Part shown: positions 51,299 through 59,568 of the stretch, piece after piece
Position numbering within the stretch: the first letter of the stretch is position 1
Layout of the letters: every line of letters starts with the position of its first letter
NCBI GenBank assembly: GCA_035358815.1
Contig: DAOPQC010000003.1
Span: 558,001-622,000 of the forward strand
DNA from: Thermoanaerobaculales bacterium
GTDB taxonomy: Bacteria > Acidobacteriota > Thermoanaerobaculia > Thermoanaerobaculales > Sulfomarinibacteraceae
DNA: 64,000 nucleotides
Reading direction: 5' to 3'
Translations under genes and position numbers: made by a program
The notes under the pieces: generated by a model
What the model was told of the DNA's origin: nothing
Seen by the model: only the letters and a program-made list of their open reading frames with translations
Database searches by the model: none

Positions 51299-52099
51299 AT
51301 GCGCGCGCTCGGCCTGCTGTGGCGGCACCGCGCGCTGATCGCGGTGCTGGTGCGGCGCGAGCTGACGGCCCGCTACCGGGCGTCGGTGCTCGGCTTCTTC
51401 TGGTCCCTGCTCAACCCGCTGCTGCTGCTCGCCGTCTACGCGGTGGTCTTCACCACCATCTTCCAGCCGCGGTTCCCGGGCGGCGATCCCTACCCGCTGT
51501 TCCTGTTCAGCGGGCTGCTGCCGTGGCTGTTCCTGTCGGGGGCCGCGCTCGACGCCTCGGTGACGATGGTCGACAACGGGCCGCTGCTGGCCAAGGTGAT
51601 GTGCCCGCCGGAGCTCTTCCCGGCGGTGACCGTGGTCTCGCACCTCGTCCACCTGGTGCTGGCGCTGCCGGTGCTGATCGCGGCGCTGGCGTGGAGCGCG
51701 GTCGCCGGCTGGCACCCCTTTCCGTGGACGGCCGTCCTGCTTCCGGCCGCGCTCGTCCCGTGGCTGCTGGTGACCGCGGGTGTCGCGTCGGCGGTGGCGG
51801 CCCTGTCGGTCCACTACCGTGACCTGCGCGATCTGCTCGGCCACCTCCTCAACCTCGTCTTCTTCGCGTCGCCCATCATCTACTCGCTCGACGGGCTCGA
51901 GGTGCCGGCCCTGCTGCGGCGCGCCCTCCTGCTCAACCCGCTGGCGCCGCTGGTCGAGGTGTTCCGGGACGTCGCGTTCGCCGGCCGGGTGGGCTCACTC
52001 TCCGACTGGGCGATCGCGCTCGCGGTCGGCATCGTGACGTGGGGCCTCGGGACGTGGGTGTTCAGCCGTTACCGCGACACCCTGGTGGAGTCGGTGTGA
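51299..52099 (+). CDS. wzm: Polysaccharide ABC exporter permease (Wzm/TagG)
   Basis: The 266-residue protein has six hydrophobic helices and the family pattern RRELTARYRASVLGFFWSLLNPLLLLAVYAVVFTTIF, then FSGLLPWLFLS and SLDGLEVPALLRRALLLNPLAPLVEVFRDVAF. With Wzt it exports undecaprenyl-linked O-antigen across the inner membrane. ATG at 51299 is 6 nt after the solute-binding gene, and the stop overlaps wzt (GTGA). Confidence 0.93.
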   Translation: MRALGLLWRHRALIAVLVRRELTARYRASVLGFFWSLLNPLLLLAVYAVVFTTIFQPRFPGGDPYPLFLFSGLLPWLFLSGAALDASVTMVDNGPLLAKVMCPPELFPAVTVVSHLVHLVLALPVLIAALAWSAVAGWHPFPWTAVLLPAALVPWLLVTAGVASAVAALSVHYRDLRDLLGHLLNLVFFASPIIYSLDGLEVPALLRRALLLNPLAPLVEVFRDVAFAGRVGSLSDWAIALAVGIVTWGLGTWVFSRYRDTLVESV

Positions 52100-53331
52100 G
52101 GGGGGCGATCAGCCTTGTCGGCGTGCGCAAGGTCTTCCGCTGGCGGGGGCCGCGCCGGCGCCACGAGACCGTCAAGGGGGCGATCTTCCACCACCGGCTG
52201 ACCGGCCGGGCGTCGCGCTTCGAGGAGTTCGTGGCCCTCGACGGCATCGACCTCGAGGTGGCGCCCGGCGAGGCGGTCGCCGTGATCGGCCCCAACGGCT
52301 CGGGCAAGTCGACCCTGCTCAAGCTCGCGAGCGGGATCCTGCGGCCGACCGAGGGCGCGGTCGCGGTCGACGGCCGGGTCACGGCGCTGATCGAGCTCGG
52401 CGCCGGCTTCCACCCCGAGATCACCGGCCGCGAGAACGTGGTCATCAACGGCATGCTGCTCGGCCTGTCGCGGCGAGAGGTGGAGCGGCGAATGGCGGAG
52501 ATCGTCGCCTTCGCCGACCTCGGGACGTTCATCGACCAGCCGGTGAAGACCTACTCGTCGGGGATGTACGTCCGGCTCGGCTTCGCGGTCGCGGTGTCGG
52601 TGGAGCCCGACATCCTGCTCATCGACGAGGTGCTGGCGGTCGGCGACGAGGCGTTCACGCGGCGGGGGCTCGACCGGCTGGCCCGGATGCGCCGGCGCGG
52701 CGTCACCATGGTGCTGGTCTCCCACGACCTCGACCTGGTGGGCCGCTTCGCCGACCGCGCGGTCTACCTGCGGGGGGGGCGGGTGGCGGCCGACGGCGCG
52801 CCCGACGCCGTGATCGCGCGCTACCGCAGCGACGTCGCCGGCGGCGAGGCGGCCGCCCAGGCGAACCTGGCCCCGGTCCGGGTGGTCGAGGAGGGACGGC
52901 GGTGGGGCAACGGCGACGTCGAGATCCTCGGCGTCGCGGTGTCGACCGGCGGCGTCGAGCAGCGGCTGATCCCGAGCGGCGCGCCGTGCGCGGTCCACAT
53001 CTCCTACCGGGTCCACCGCCCGGTCGAGGACTTCGTGTTCGGGGTCGCCTGGCAGCGGCTCGACGGGACGGCGGTGGGCGGTCACAACACCGCGCTCGAC
53101 GGGCTGCGCCCGCGGCTGCTCGCCGCCGACGGCGAGGTGCGCTGCCGCTACGACGCCCTGGCGCTGGCGCCCGGCGACTACCAGCTCGACGCGGCCGTCC
53201 ACCGGACCGACGGGCTGGCCTACGACTACTGGTGCGATGCGGCGCGGGTCCGGGTCACGGCGGCCGTCGACTGGCCCGGGATCTGGGCGCCGCGGCACCG
53301 CTGGGAGGGCGACGGTCCCCGGTGGGAGTGA
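52096..53331 (+). CDS. wzt: Polysaccharide ABC exporter ATPase with C-terminal carbohydrate-binding domain (Wzt)
   Basis: The 411-residue protein has a nucleotide-binding domain with Walker A GPNGSGKST, signature YSSGMYVRLGFAVAVS and Walker B LLIDEVLAVGDEAF, and a C-terminal extension of about 150 residues (from VRVVEEGRRWGNGDVEILG) that resembles the Wzt carbohydrate-binding domain, which recognises the cap of the finished glycan. GTG at 52096 overlaps wzm. The domain implies a chain-length or terminal modification check, so an O-antigen terminator should exist in the genome. Confidence 0.93.
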   Translation: MRGAISLVGVRKVFRWRGPRRRHETVKGAIFHHRLTGRASRFEEFVALDGIDLEVAPGEAVAVIGPNGSGKSTLLKLASGILRPTEGAVAVDGRVTALIELGAGFHPEITGRENVVINGMLLGLSRREVERRMAEIVAFADLGTFIDQPVKTYSSGMYVRLGFAVAVSVEPDILLIDEVLAVGDEAFTRRGLDRLARMRRRGVTMVLVSHDLDLVGRFADRAVYLRGGRVAADGAPDAVIARYRSDVAGGEAAAQANLAPVRVVEEGRRWGNGDVEILGVAVSTGGVEQRLIPSGAPCAVHISYRVHRPVEDFVFGVAWQRLDGTAVGGHNTALDGLRPRLLAADGEVRCRYDALALAPGDYQLDAAVHRTDGLAYDYWCDAARVRVTAAVDWPGIWAPRHRWEGDGPRWE

Positions 53332-53360
53332 CGTGGTGGGTCACGCCGCCGCCCGCGATC

Positions 53361-53375
53361 TGACGCGGAGCGTCA
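53361..53375 (+). promoter_or_regulatory. Palindrome TGACGC-GGA-GCGTCA upstream of the pilin sigma-54 promoter
   Basis: A perfect 6-bp inverted repeat around GGA lies 31 bp before the -24 element. Enhancer-binding proteins for sigma-54 bind dyads, usually farther upstream, so this is a candidate activator site only. Confidence 0.4.
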
Positions 53376-53405
53376 CGCCGGCCTGTCCATGGCTTGAGCA
53401 GTGGC

Positions 53406-53421
53406 TGGCACGCAACTTGCT
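53406..53421 (+). promoter_or_regulatory. Sigma-54 promoter of the pilin gene
   Basis: TGGCACGCAACTTGCT matches the sigma-54 consensus TGGCAC-N5-TTGCW at every fixed position: GG at 53407-53408 and GC at 53419-53420, 12 bp apart. The transcript would start about 53433, with AAAGGAGG 24 nt before the ATG. Confidence 0.85.
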
Positions 53422-53456
53422 CTGCTTCGGCACGTGATTGAAAGGAGGACTGCAAG

Positions 53457-53909
53457 ATGAGGAAGAACCGTGGTTTCACCCTGATCGAGCTGCTCATCGT
53501 TGTGGCAATCATCGGGATCATCGCGGCGATCGCGATTCCGAACCTGCTGAACGCCATCCACCGCGGCCGCCAGAAGAGGTCGATGGCCGACATGCGCACC
53601 ATCGGCACCGCCATCGGGACCTACGCGACCGACATGAACTTCTACCCGCGCGGCATGGCCGCCCTGACCGACTTCGAGCCGCACCTGACCCCGGTCTACA
53701 TCCGGCGCCTGCCCCCGCGCGACGGCTGGAACACCACCTACAACGCGTTCACCGACGCTGCCGGCGACCACTACACCATCGAGTCGTGGGGCAAGAACAA
53801 GACCGACGACGGCTGCGTCGTGGGCCAGGAGACCCAGGAGTTCGACTGCGACATCTGCCACCTCGACGGCATGTTCGTCCAGTGGCCGGAAGGCATCCAG
53901 AGAGAATAG
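53457..53909 (+). CDS. Type IV pilin/GspG-like prepilin
   Basis: The 150-residue protein has a short prepilin leader MRKNRG|FTLIELLIVVAIIGIIAAIAIPNLL with Glu at +5, the signature for prepilin peptidase cleavage. The globular part has RDGWNTTYNAF, like the GspG-type DPWG fold, and ends with two Cys pairs (GCVVGQ..., DCDICHLDG). ATG at 53457 has AAAGGAGG. It is a single-gene unit between a sigma-54 promoter and a terminator, inside a polysaccharide locus. Confidence 0.85.
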   Translation: MRKNRGFTLIELLIVVAIIGIIAAIAIPNLLNAIHRGRQKRSMADMRTIGTAIGTYATDMNFYPRGMAALTDFEPHLTPVYIRRLPPRDGWNTTYNAFTDAAGDHYTIESWGKNKTDDGCVVGQETQEFDCDICHLDGMFVQWPEGIQRE

Positions 53910-53930
53910 CCTGCTCCTGCATCGGCACGA

Positions 53931-53957
53931 GGGGGGCGCTGGGCGCCCCCCTTTTTT
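53931..53957 (+). terminator. Rho-independent terminator after the pilin gene
   Basis: GGGGGGCGC and GCGCCCCCC pair around TGG and are followed by TTTTTT. It isolates the pilin gene from the next operon. The last T is also the first base of the next extended -10 (TGATACCCT). Confidence 0.9.
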
Positions 53958-53965
53958 GATACCCT
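53957..53965 (+). promoter_or_regulatory. Extended -10 of the first O-antigen-ligase-like gene (TGATACCCT)
   Basis: TGATACCCT ends 6 nt before the GTG at 53972 and no ribosome site is present. It begins immediately inside the U-tract of the terminator. Confidence 0.5.
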
Positions 53966-53971
53966 CGCGGC

Positions 53972-55564
53972 GTGCCCCAGATCGCCCTGCTCGGCGTGGC
54001 GCTCCTCACGGCGTGGCGGCCCGCGGAGACCACGGCCGCGACCCCCCTCATCATCGCGCTCGCGGTGCTCGCCCTGCTGCCGTGGGCCCACCGGCGCACC
54101 GCCGGCAGCGCCCTCGCCCGGGGCTGGATCGCGTGCCTGGCGGTCGTGGTGGGCGCGGCGCTCAGCGCGGCCGGCGGCGAGGACCGCGCGACCGCGGCCG
54201 CCGAGCTCGCGCTGGCGGCGGCGGTGGCCTCGCTGGCGTGGACCGCGTCCAGGGAGGAGGCCCCCGAGCGGCTCCACCGGCTGCTGGCGCTCGGCCTGGC
54301 CGCCCTCGCGCTGTGGGCGCTCTATCAGGTGACGGTGGGCTTCGAGCGGGCGCAGCTCGCCGTCGGGACGCTGCCGGAGGCGTTGCAGGCCAACGCCGAG
54401 GAGCGGATCTCAAGCGGCCGCGCCTTCGCCTCGCTGCTGCTGCCCGGGCACCTCGCGGTGGTGCTGGCGACCGCGCTGCCGATCCTGGCCGCGGCGGTGC
54501 GGCGATCGTGGCGGGCGGCGGGCTGGCTCGCCGGCGCGCTGCTGTGCGGCGCCGGGCTGCTGCTGACCCGGTCGCCGATCGGGATCGCCCTCGCGGTGCT
54601 GGCCCTCGGAGCGCTCGCCGCCCGCCGGCGCCGGGCGCTGCTGGTGGCCGGCCTGGTCGCGCTGGCGGCCGGCCTGGCGGTGGTGGTGGCGTCGCGCGGC
54701 GACGTCGCTGCGCTCGACCCGGTGCGGCTGCGCGTCGACAACTGGCAGACCGCGATCTGGGCGTGGCAGTCGTCGCCGCTGACCGGGGTCGGGCTCGGCA
54801 GCTACGGCCAGGCCACCCGGGCGGTGCCGCTCGCGGTCGGCAACCTGCCGGCCCACGCCCACTCGCTGCCGCTCGAGTGGCTGGCCGAGCTCGGGATCGT
54901 CGGGCTGCTCGCCGCTGCCGCCGGGATCGCCTGGCTGGCCGACCTGCTGCGCCGCCTGTGGCCGCGGCGGCCCGAGTTGGCGATCGCTTTGGCGGTGGCC
55001 CCCCTCCACAACCTGGCCGACTTCTCGCTCTACACGAGCGGCGTCGCCGTGCCGTGGGCGGTCCTCCTCGGCTGGGGGGCGGCTGCCGCGCGTCCCGGCC
55101 GCGAGCCGGCCGCGCCCGGGCGCGGCCGTGAGCTGATGGTCGCGGCGGCCGCTCTGGCGGTGGCCGCCGCTCTGCTCCACCTCACCAGCGCGACCGTCGA
55201 GTCCGCGGCGCGAGCGGCGGCCACGCCGGCGCAGCGGGTCGACGGCGCGCTGCGCGCCCAGCGGTTGGGGCCATGGCGAACGACGCCGCCGCTGCTGGCG
55301 GCCACGTCCGCGGTCGAGGCGGCCGACGGCGAACAGCTGACCGCCGCTGCCGGTGCGCTCGAGCGGGCGCGGCGATGGCGGCCGCGCTCGGCGGCGCTGG
55401 CGGCCGCGGCGGCCGAGGTCGCGCTGGTGCGCGGGCGGGTGCCGACGGCGGCGGCCGGTGCCTGGACGGCCCAGCACGTGCAGCCCCGCTCCGGGGAGTG
55501 GCGCGACGCCTGGAACGCGTTGTCAACCAGGCTCGAGGCAGCGGACGATGCGGCCCGGCCATGA
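53972..55564 (+). CDS. O-antigen ligase/polymerase family membrane protein with TPR-like tail
   Basis: The 530-residue protein has about ten hydrophobic helices and the Wzy_C-type loop LRVDNWQTAIWAWQSSPLTGVGLGSYGQATRAVPLAVGNLPAHAHSLPLEWLAELGIVGL with the conserved AHSLPLEW His. A C-terminal helical segment of about 130 residues follows. Such proteins either join O-antigen to lipid A core (WaaL) or polymerise it (Wzy). GTG at 53972 is leaderless. The last 17 nt overlap the next gene, a second protein of the same type. Confidence 0.82.
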   Translation: MPQIALLGVALLTAWRPAETTAATPLIIALAVLALLPWAHRRTAGSALARGWIACLAVVVGAALSAAGGEDRATAAAELALAAAVASLAWTASREEAPERLHRLLALGLAALALWALYQVTVGFERAQLAVGTLPEALQANAEERISSGRAFASLLLPGHLAVVLATALPILAAAVRRSWRAAGWLAGALLCGAGLLLTRSPIGIALAVLALGALAARRRRALLVAGLVALAAGLAVVVASRGDVAALDPVRLRVDNWQTAIWAWQSSPLTGVGLGSYGQATRAVPLAVGNLPAHAHSLPLEWLAELGIVGLLAAAAGIAWLADLLRRLWPRRPELAIALAVAPLHNLADFSLYTSGVAVPWAVLLGWGAAAARPGREPAAPGRGRELMVAAAALAVAAALLHLTSATVESAARAAATPAQRVDGALRAQRLGPWRTTPPLLAATSAVEAADGEQLTAAAGALERARRWRPRSAALAAAAAEVALVRGRVPTAAAGAWTAQHVQPRSGEWRDAWNALSTRLEAADDAARP

Positions 55565-57377
55565 CGCCGTGCCGCTGCTGGCGACCGCCGCGGTCGCGCT
55601 GGCGGTCGCGCTCGGCGGCGCCTTCGCGCCCGGGCCGCGGCTGGCGGTCGCGCTCCTCCTCGCCGGCATCGCCGCCTGGCTCGCCGCCGGAGCGGTGCGG
55701 GGACCGCTCGCCGAGGAGTGGCTGGCGCTGGCGGTGATTGGCTGGGGCGGCGTGAGCGCCGCCCTGGCGACCGGCTACCCGCTCGCCGCGAAGCAGACGG
55801 TCGGCGGCTGGCTGGTGGCGTGGGTCGTCTGGGTGGCGGCGCGGCGGGCCGGGGAGGCGCGGCGGCGGTGGTGCGGCCTGCTGCTGGCCACGGCGGCGGT
55901 CATGGTCGCGGCTGTCGTACTGGCCGAGTGCGCGGGGGCGGGCCGGCTGCGGCTGGGCGGGCTGTTCGTCAATCCGAACGTGGCCGCTGCCGTGCTGGTC
56001 CCGGTGCTGCCGGCGCTGGCGCTGGTGCGGTCGCCGCGCCGGCGCTGGCCGGCGTTTGCCGCGGCGCTGGTGGTGGTGGCCGGGGTCGTGGGCACCGGCT
56101 CGCGGGCGGGCCTGCTGGCGCTGGTGGTGGTGGTCGGGACGATGCTGCCGAGGGGCCGGCTGCGGACGGTGGGCGTCGCGGTGGCGGTGGCCGCGGCCGG
56201 CGCCTTCCTGGCGTGGCGGTTCGCCGCGGCGCCGGACGCCCTGGCCTGGCACCGGGTCGCGATCTGGCGGGCGCTGTGGCCGCTGGTCGCCGCCTCGCCG
56301 ATCCATGGCGTCGGGCCGGGGTGGCTCGAGGAGGCGACCGGGGCGGCGCGGATCGCCCACGAGGGCGGGCTCGCCCGCTGGGGGCACGTCATCGGCAGCG
56401 CGGAGTCGACGCTGTTCGGCCTGCTCTTGCGAACCGGGCTGGTCGGGCTCGGCCTGGCGGCCGCGGCCGCCGTCGCCTGGTGGCGGCGCGCCCGCCGCTG
56501 CTGCGACCGGCTGCCGGCCGCGGCGCCGGCGGTGCTCGCCGGGATGGCCGTGATGGCGCTGTTCCACGACTTCCTCGATGTCGACGTCGTGCTCTGGTGG
56601 TGGGCCGCGCTGGCCGGTCTCGCGCTGCCGCTCGGCCCTTCGCCGGCAGCCGTCACGCCGGCCGGCGCCGGGCTGCGGCTGCGGGTCCCGGCGGCGCTCG
56701 CCCTGGCCTTCGCGCTGCTGTGGAGCGTCGGCACGCCGGCCCTGGCGCGCCGGGTGTGGTGGGGCGCGCCCTCGACCGCGGCCCTCGCCGACCGGGCGCA
56801 GCGGGTCGAGCCCTGGTTCGCCGAGCCGGTCGAGTGGCGAGTGGGCGAGCTGCTGGCGCGGCGGCAGTGGACGTGGCAGGAGGCAGCCGAGGCGATCAGC
56901 TGGAGCCGCCGCGCGGCCGAGCTCCATCCCGGTGGGGTGCGCGCCTGGTCGGCGCTCGGCGATGTCCATGCCCGGGTCGCGGCCGAGCTCGGTCCCTGGC
57001 CGGACGCGCTCGATGGGGCGAGGGAGGGCTTCGGCAGGGCGACCGCGCTCGAGCCGCACCTGCCCTGGCACTGGCTGCGCTGGGCCGCCTTCGAGCGCTC
57101 GCTGGGGCGGCTCGACGAGGCCAGCCGGCTGGCCGGCCGCGCGCTCGAGGAGGAGCCCAGGTTCGTGCGCGGCTGGCTGCTGCGATGCCGCCTGGCCGTC
57201 GATCGCGGCGACCTGGCTGAGGCACGCGGGTGCTTCGAGCGGGCGCGCTCGGCGGCGCTCGAGGGCCGGCGGCGGTCGCTTTCAGACTACGAGCGCGACC
57301 TGCTGCTCGCGCCGCCGTGGCAGGTGCGCGAGCTGGCCGCGGAGCTTGCCGTGCCGGACGCGGAGGGGCTCCGGTGA
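55548..57377 (+). CDS. Second O-antigen ligase/polymerase-like membrane protein with TPR tail
   Basis: The 609-residue protein has about ten helices up to residue 400 with the Wzy_C region WHRVAIWRALWPLVAASPIHGVGPGWLEEATGAAR...HVIGSAESTLFGLLLRTGLVGLG, then a TPR-like domain (WSRRAAELHPGGVRAWSALGDVHAR, GRALEEEPRFVRGWLLRCR). It is not a duplicate of its neighbour at the sequence level, so both may act on different substrates. ATG at 55548 has GAGG nine nt ahead; GTG at 55569 is an alternative that avoids the overlap. Confidence 0.8.
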   Translation: MRPGHDAVPLLATAAVALAVALGGAFAPGPRLAVALLLAGIAAWLAAGAVRGPLAEEWLALAVIGWGGVSAALATGYPLAAKQTVGGWLVAWVVWVAARRAGEARRRWCGLLLATAAVMVAAVVLAECAGAGRLRLGGLFVNPNVAAAVLVPVLPALALVRSPRRRWPAFAAALVVVAGVVGTGSRAGLLALVVVVGTMLPRGRLRTVGVAVAVAAAGAFLAWRFAAAPDALAWHRVAIWRALWPLVAASPIHGVGPGWLEEATGAARIAHEGGLARWGHVIGSAESTLFGLLLRTGLVGLGLAAAAAVAWWRRARRCCDRLPAAAPAVLAGMAVMALFHDFLDVDVVLWWWAALAGLALPLGPSPAAVTPAGAGLRLRVPAALALAFALLWSVGTPALARRVWWGAPSTAALADRAQRVEPWFAEPVEWRVGELLARRQWTWQEAAEAISWSRRAAELHPGGVRAWSALGDVHARVAAELGPWPDALDGAREGFGRATALEPHLPWHWLRWAAFERSLGRLDEASRLAGRALEEEPRFVRGWLLRCRLAVDRGDLAEARGCFERARSAALEGRRRSLSDYERDLLLAPPWQVRELAAELAVPDAEGLR

Positions 57378-57420
57378 ACGGCGCGAGCGCCGGGCGCCGG
57401 CCGGCCCACGGAGGCTCGCC

Positions 57421-58665
57421 GTGCGGGTGCTGATCGTCGCCTACTACTACCCGCCGACCAGCTCGGGTGGCAGCGCGCGGCCGGTCGCGATGGTCAAGCA
57501 TCTGAGGAGGCTCGGCCACGAGGTCTCGGTGCTGACCCACGGCTACCGCCGCCCGGACGTCCTCGAGGGTGACGAGCTCAGGATCTACGATCCGAGCCAC
57601 AATCGGGACCGGGCCGGCGCCGGCGCGCTCCGGTGGCTGCCGCGGAGGCTGCTGAGCGCAGGCATCAACCTCGCCGGCGGCTACCACTCGATCTACTCGG
57701 CCTGGAAGGCGCGGGTGCTCGGCCGCGCCGACCGGCTGGTTGCGGGCGCGCGGCCGGAGGTGCTGCTCGCCACCTACCCGCCGATCGAGGACCTCGAGAT
57801 CGGGCTCGCGGTGGCGGAGCGACACCACATCCCCCTGGTCGCCGACTTCCGCGACGGCCTGCTGTTCGAGCCGATCGAGCGCGTCCGGATCCGGCGCCAC
57901 CGCTGCGTCGCGGAGCGCTACCGCGAAGTGGAGCGAGCGGTCGCCGAGCGCGCCGCGGCGGTGGTCACCGTCTTCCCGAGCCTGTCGGCCTACTTCGGCC
58001 AGGCGCATGGCCGCAGCGACGCGGTGACGATCACCAACGGCTTCGACCCGGAAGACTTCGCGGGCCTGCCGCCGTCGGGCCTGCTCGACTCGGCGGCCTG
58101 CAACATCGTCCACAGCGGGCGCTTCGCGGGCTCGTACGGCGGCCGCGACGTGCGGCCGCTCGTCGACGCCCTGACGCGGCTTCATGACGAGGGCGGGGCG
58201 GCCGCCCGCGGCCTCCGGCTCCACCTGATCGGCGAGCTGACCGCCCGCGAGCGGCGGTGCGTTCGCGGCCTGGCCGGCCGCGGGATGGTGATCGAGCACG
58301 GGGGGCTGCCGCGGCCGCGGGCGCTCGCGGCGCAGACCGAGGCCGATGCCCTGCTCCTGCTCACCGGCGCCGACCGGCCGGGGAGCGCCCCGGGGAAGCT
58401 GTTCGAGTACCTCGGCGCCGGCCGGCCGATCCTCGGGCTGACTGCCGGCTCGTTCGCGGAGGAGGTCATCCGCTCCACCGCCACCGGCTGGACGGTCGAC
58501 CCCGCCGACCGCGACGGCATCGCCGGCCTGCTCCGGCGGGCGGCCGGCGGCGAGCTGACGCTCGCGGCCCTCGTCCCCGACCGGGAGCGGATCGCCGAGT
58601 ACTCCAGGGAGCGGCTGATCGCCCGGCTTGACGGCATCCTGCGGCGGGTGCGGGCCGGGGCGTGA
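57421..58665 (+). CDS. Glycosyltransferase, GT4-like
   Basis: The 414-residue GT-B protein begins VLIVAYYYPPTSSGGSARPVAMVKHLRRLGHEVSVLT, typical of GT4 enzymes with the glycine-rich loop. The C-terminal half has FRFAGSYGGRD-like and LLLLTGADRPGSAPGKLFEYLGAGRPILGLT with the E(x)7E-like region. A retaining sugar transfer from a nucleotide sugar is expected; acceptor and sugar are unknown. GTG at 57421 has GGAGG six nt ahead. Confidence 0.85.
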   Translation: MRVLIVAYYYPPTSSGGSARPVAMVKHLRRLGHEVSVLTHGYRRPDVLEGDELRIYDPSHNRDRAGAGALRWLPRRLLSAGINLAGGYHSIYSAWKARVLGRADRLVAGARPEVLLATYPPIEDLEIGLAVAERHHIPLVADFRDGLLFEPIERVRIRRHRCVAERYREVERAVAERAAAVVTVFPSLSAYFGQAHGRSDAVTITNGFDPEDFAGLPPSGLLDSAACNIVHSGRFAGSYGGRDVRPLVDALTRLHDEGGAAARGLRLHLIGELTARERRCVRGLAGRGMVIEHGGLPRPRALAAQTEADALLLLTGADRPGSAPGKLFEYLGAGRPILGLTAGSFAEEVIRSTATGWTVDPADRDGIAGLLRRAAGGELTLAALVPDRERIAEYSRERLIARLDGILRRVRAGA

Positions 58666-58698
58666 GCCGGCGCGGGTTTCCCGCAGGGCCGGGGCGAT

Positions 58699-58707
58699 TG
58701 CTACCAT
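58699..58707 (+). promoter_or_regulatory. Extended -10 of the GT2 gene at 58714 (TGCTACCAT)
   Basis: TGCTACCAT ends 6 nt before the GTG at 58714, with no ribosome site, the leaderless layout. Confidence 0.5.
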
Positions 58708-58713
58708 GAGTCC

Positions 58714-59568
58714 GTGAGCCTCTCCCCGATGGTCTCGGTCGTCGTGCCGGTGCTCGACCAGGCCGCGGGCCTCCGGGCCACCCTCGAGGCGCTGGCCGGC
58801 CAGACCCTCGCGCGGTCGAGCTTCGAGGTGGTGGTCGTCGACAACGGGTCCACCGACGCCACCCTCGAGGTCGCGGCCGGCTGGAGCGCCGGCCACCCCG
58901 AGGTCCGGATGGCGTCCGAGCGGGAGGCCAGGGGCTCGTACGCGGCGCGCAACCGCGGGCTCGAGCACGCGACCGCCGCGGTGATCGCGTTCACCGACGC
59001 GGACTGCCGCCCGGACCCGCGCTGGCTCGAGGCGGGGCTCGCCGCGCTCGAGGGGGCCGAAGTGGTGGCCGGGCGGATCGAGATGACCTTCCGGCGCGGC
59101 CGGCCGAACCTCTGGGAGTACCTCGACGCGGCGACGTGGCTCGACCAGCGCCACTACATCGAGGCGCACGGGTTCGGGGCCACCGCCAACCTGTTCGTGC
59201 GGCGCCGGGTGCTCGAAGCGGTCGGCCGCTTTCGGACCGACCTGGCGTCCGGCGGCGACTACGAGCTCGGACGGCGGCTGGAGCGCCACGGAGTGCGCGT
59301 GGGCTATGCCCCGGACGCGGTGGTGCGGCATCCCGCGCGGGCCGGCGCCGGCGCCGTCCTGGCCAAGGCCAAGCGGGTCGCGCACGGCGTGCAGCGGCTC
59401 GAGCGGCTCGGGCTGCTCGAGCACAACCGGATGTCGTGGAGACACGTCATGCCGGTGCGGCACTACCCGGCGATCCCCGGCCAGCCGCTGTCCCCGGCGC
59501 GCCGGCTGGCGGTGGCGGCCCTCGCCAACGGCCTCAAGTGCTGGAGCCTGCTGTGGCGGCTGCTGTGA
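58714..59568 (+). CDS. Family 2 glycosyltransferase
   Basis: The 284-residue GT-A protein has VSVVVPVLDQAAGLRATLEALAGQ, VVVVDNGSTDAT, the DXD-like FTDADCRPDPRWLEAG and GGDYELGRRLERHGVRV. It is cytosolic or membrane-associated; no helix spans are evident except a possible C-terminal one. An inverting sugar transfer to a lipid-linked glycan is expected. GTG at 58714 follows an extended -10 directly. It is coupled to the next gene by GTGA. Confidence 0.88.
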   Translation: MSLSPMVSVVVPVLDQAAGLRATLEALAGQTLARSSFEVVVVDNGSTDATLEVAAGWSAGHPEVRMASEREARGSYAARNRGLEHATAAVIAFTDADCRPDPRWLEAGLAALEGAEVVAGRIEMTFRRGRPNLWEYLDAATWLDQRHYIEAHGFGATANLFVRRRVLEAVGRFRTDLASGGDYELGRRLERHGVRVGYAPDAVVRHPARAGAGAVLAKAKRVAHGVQRLERLGLLEHNRMSWRHVMPVRHYPAIPGQPLSPARRLAVAALANGLKCWSLLWRLL

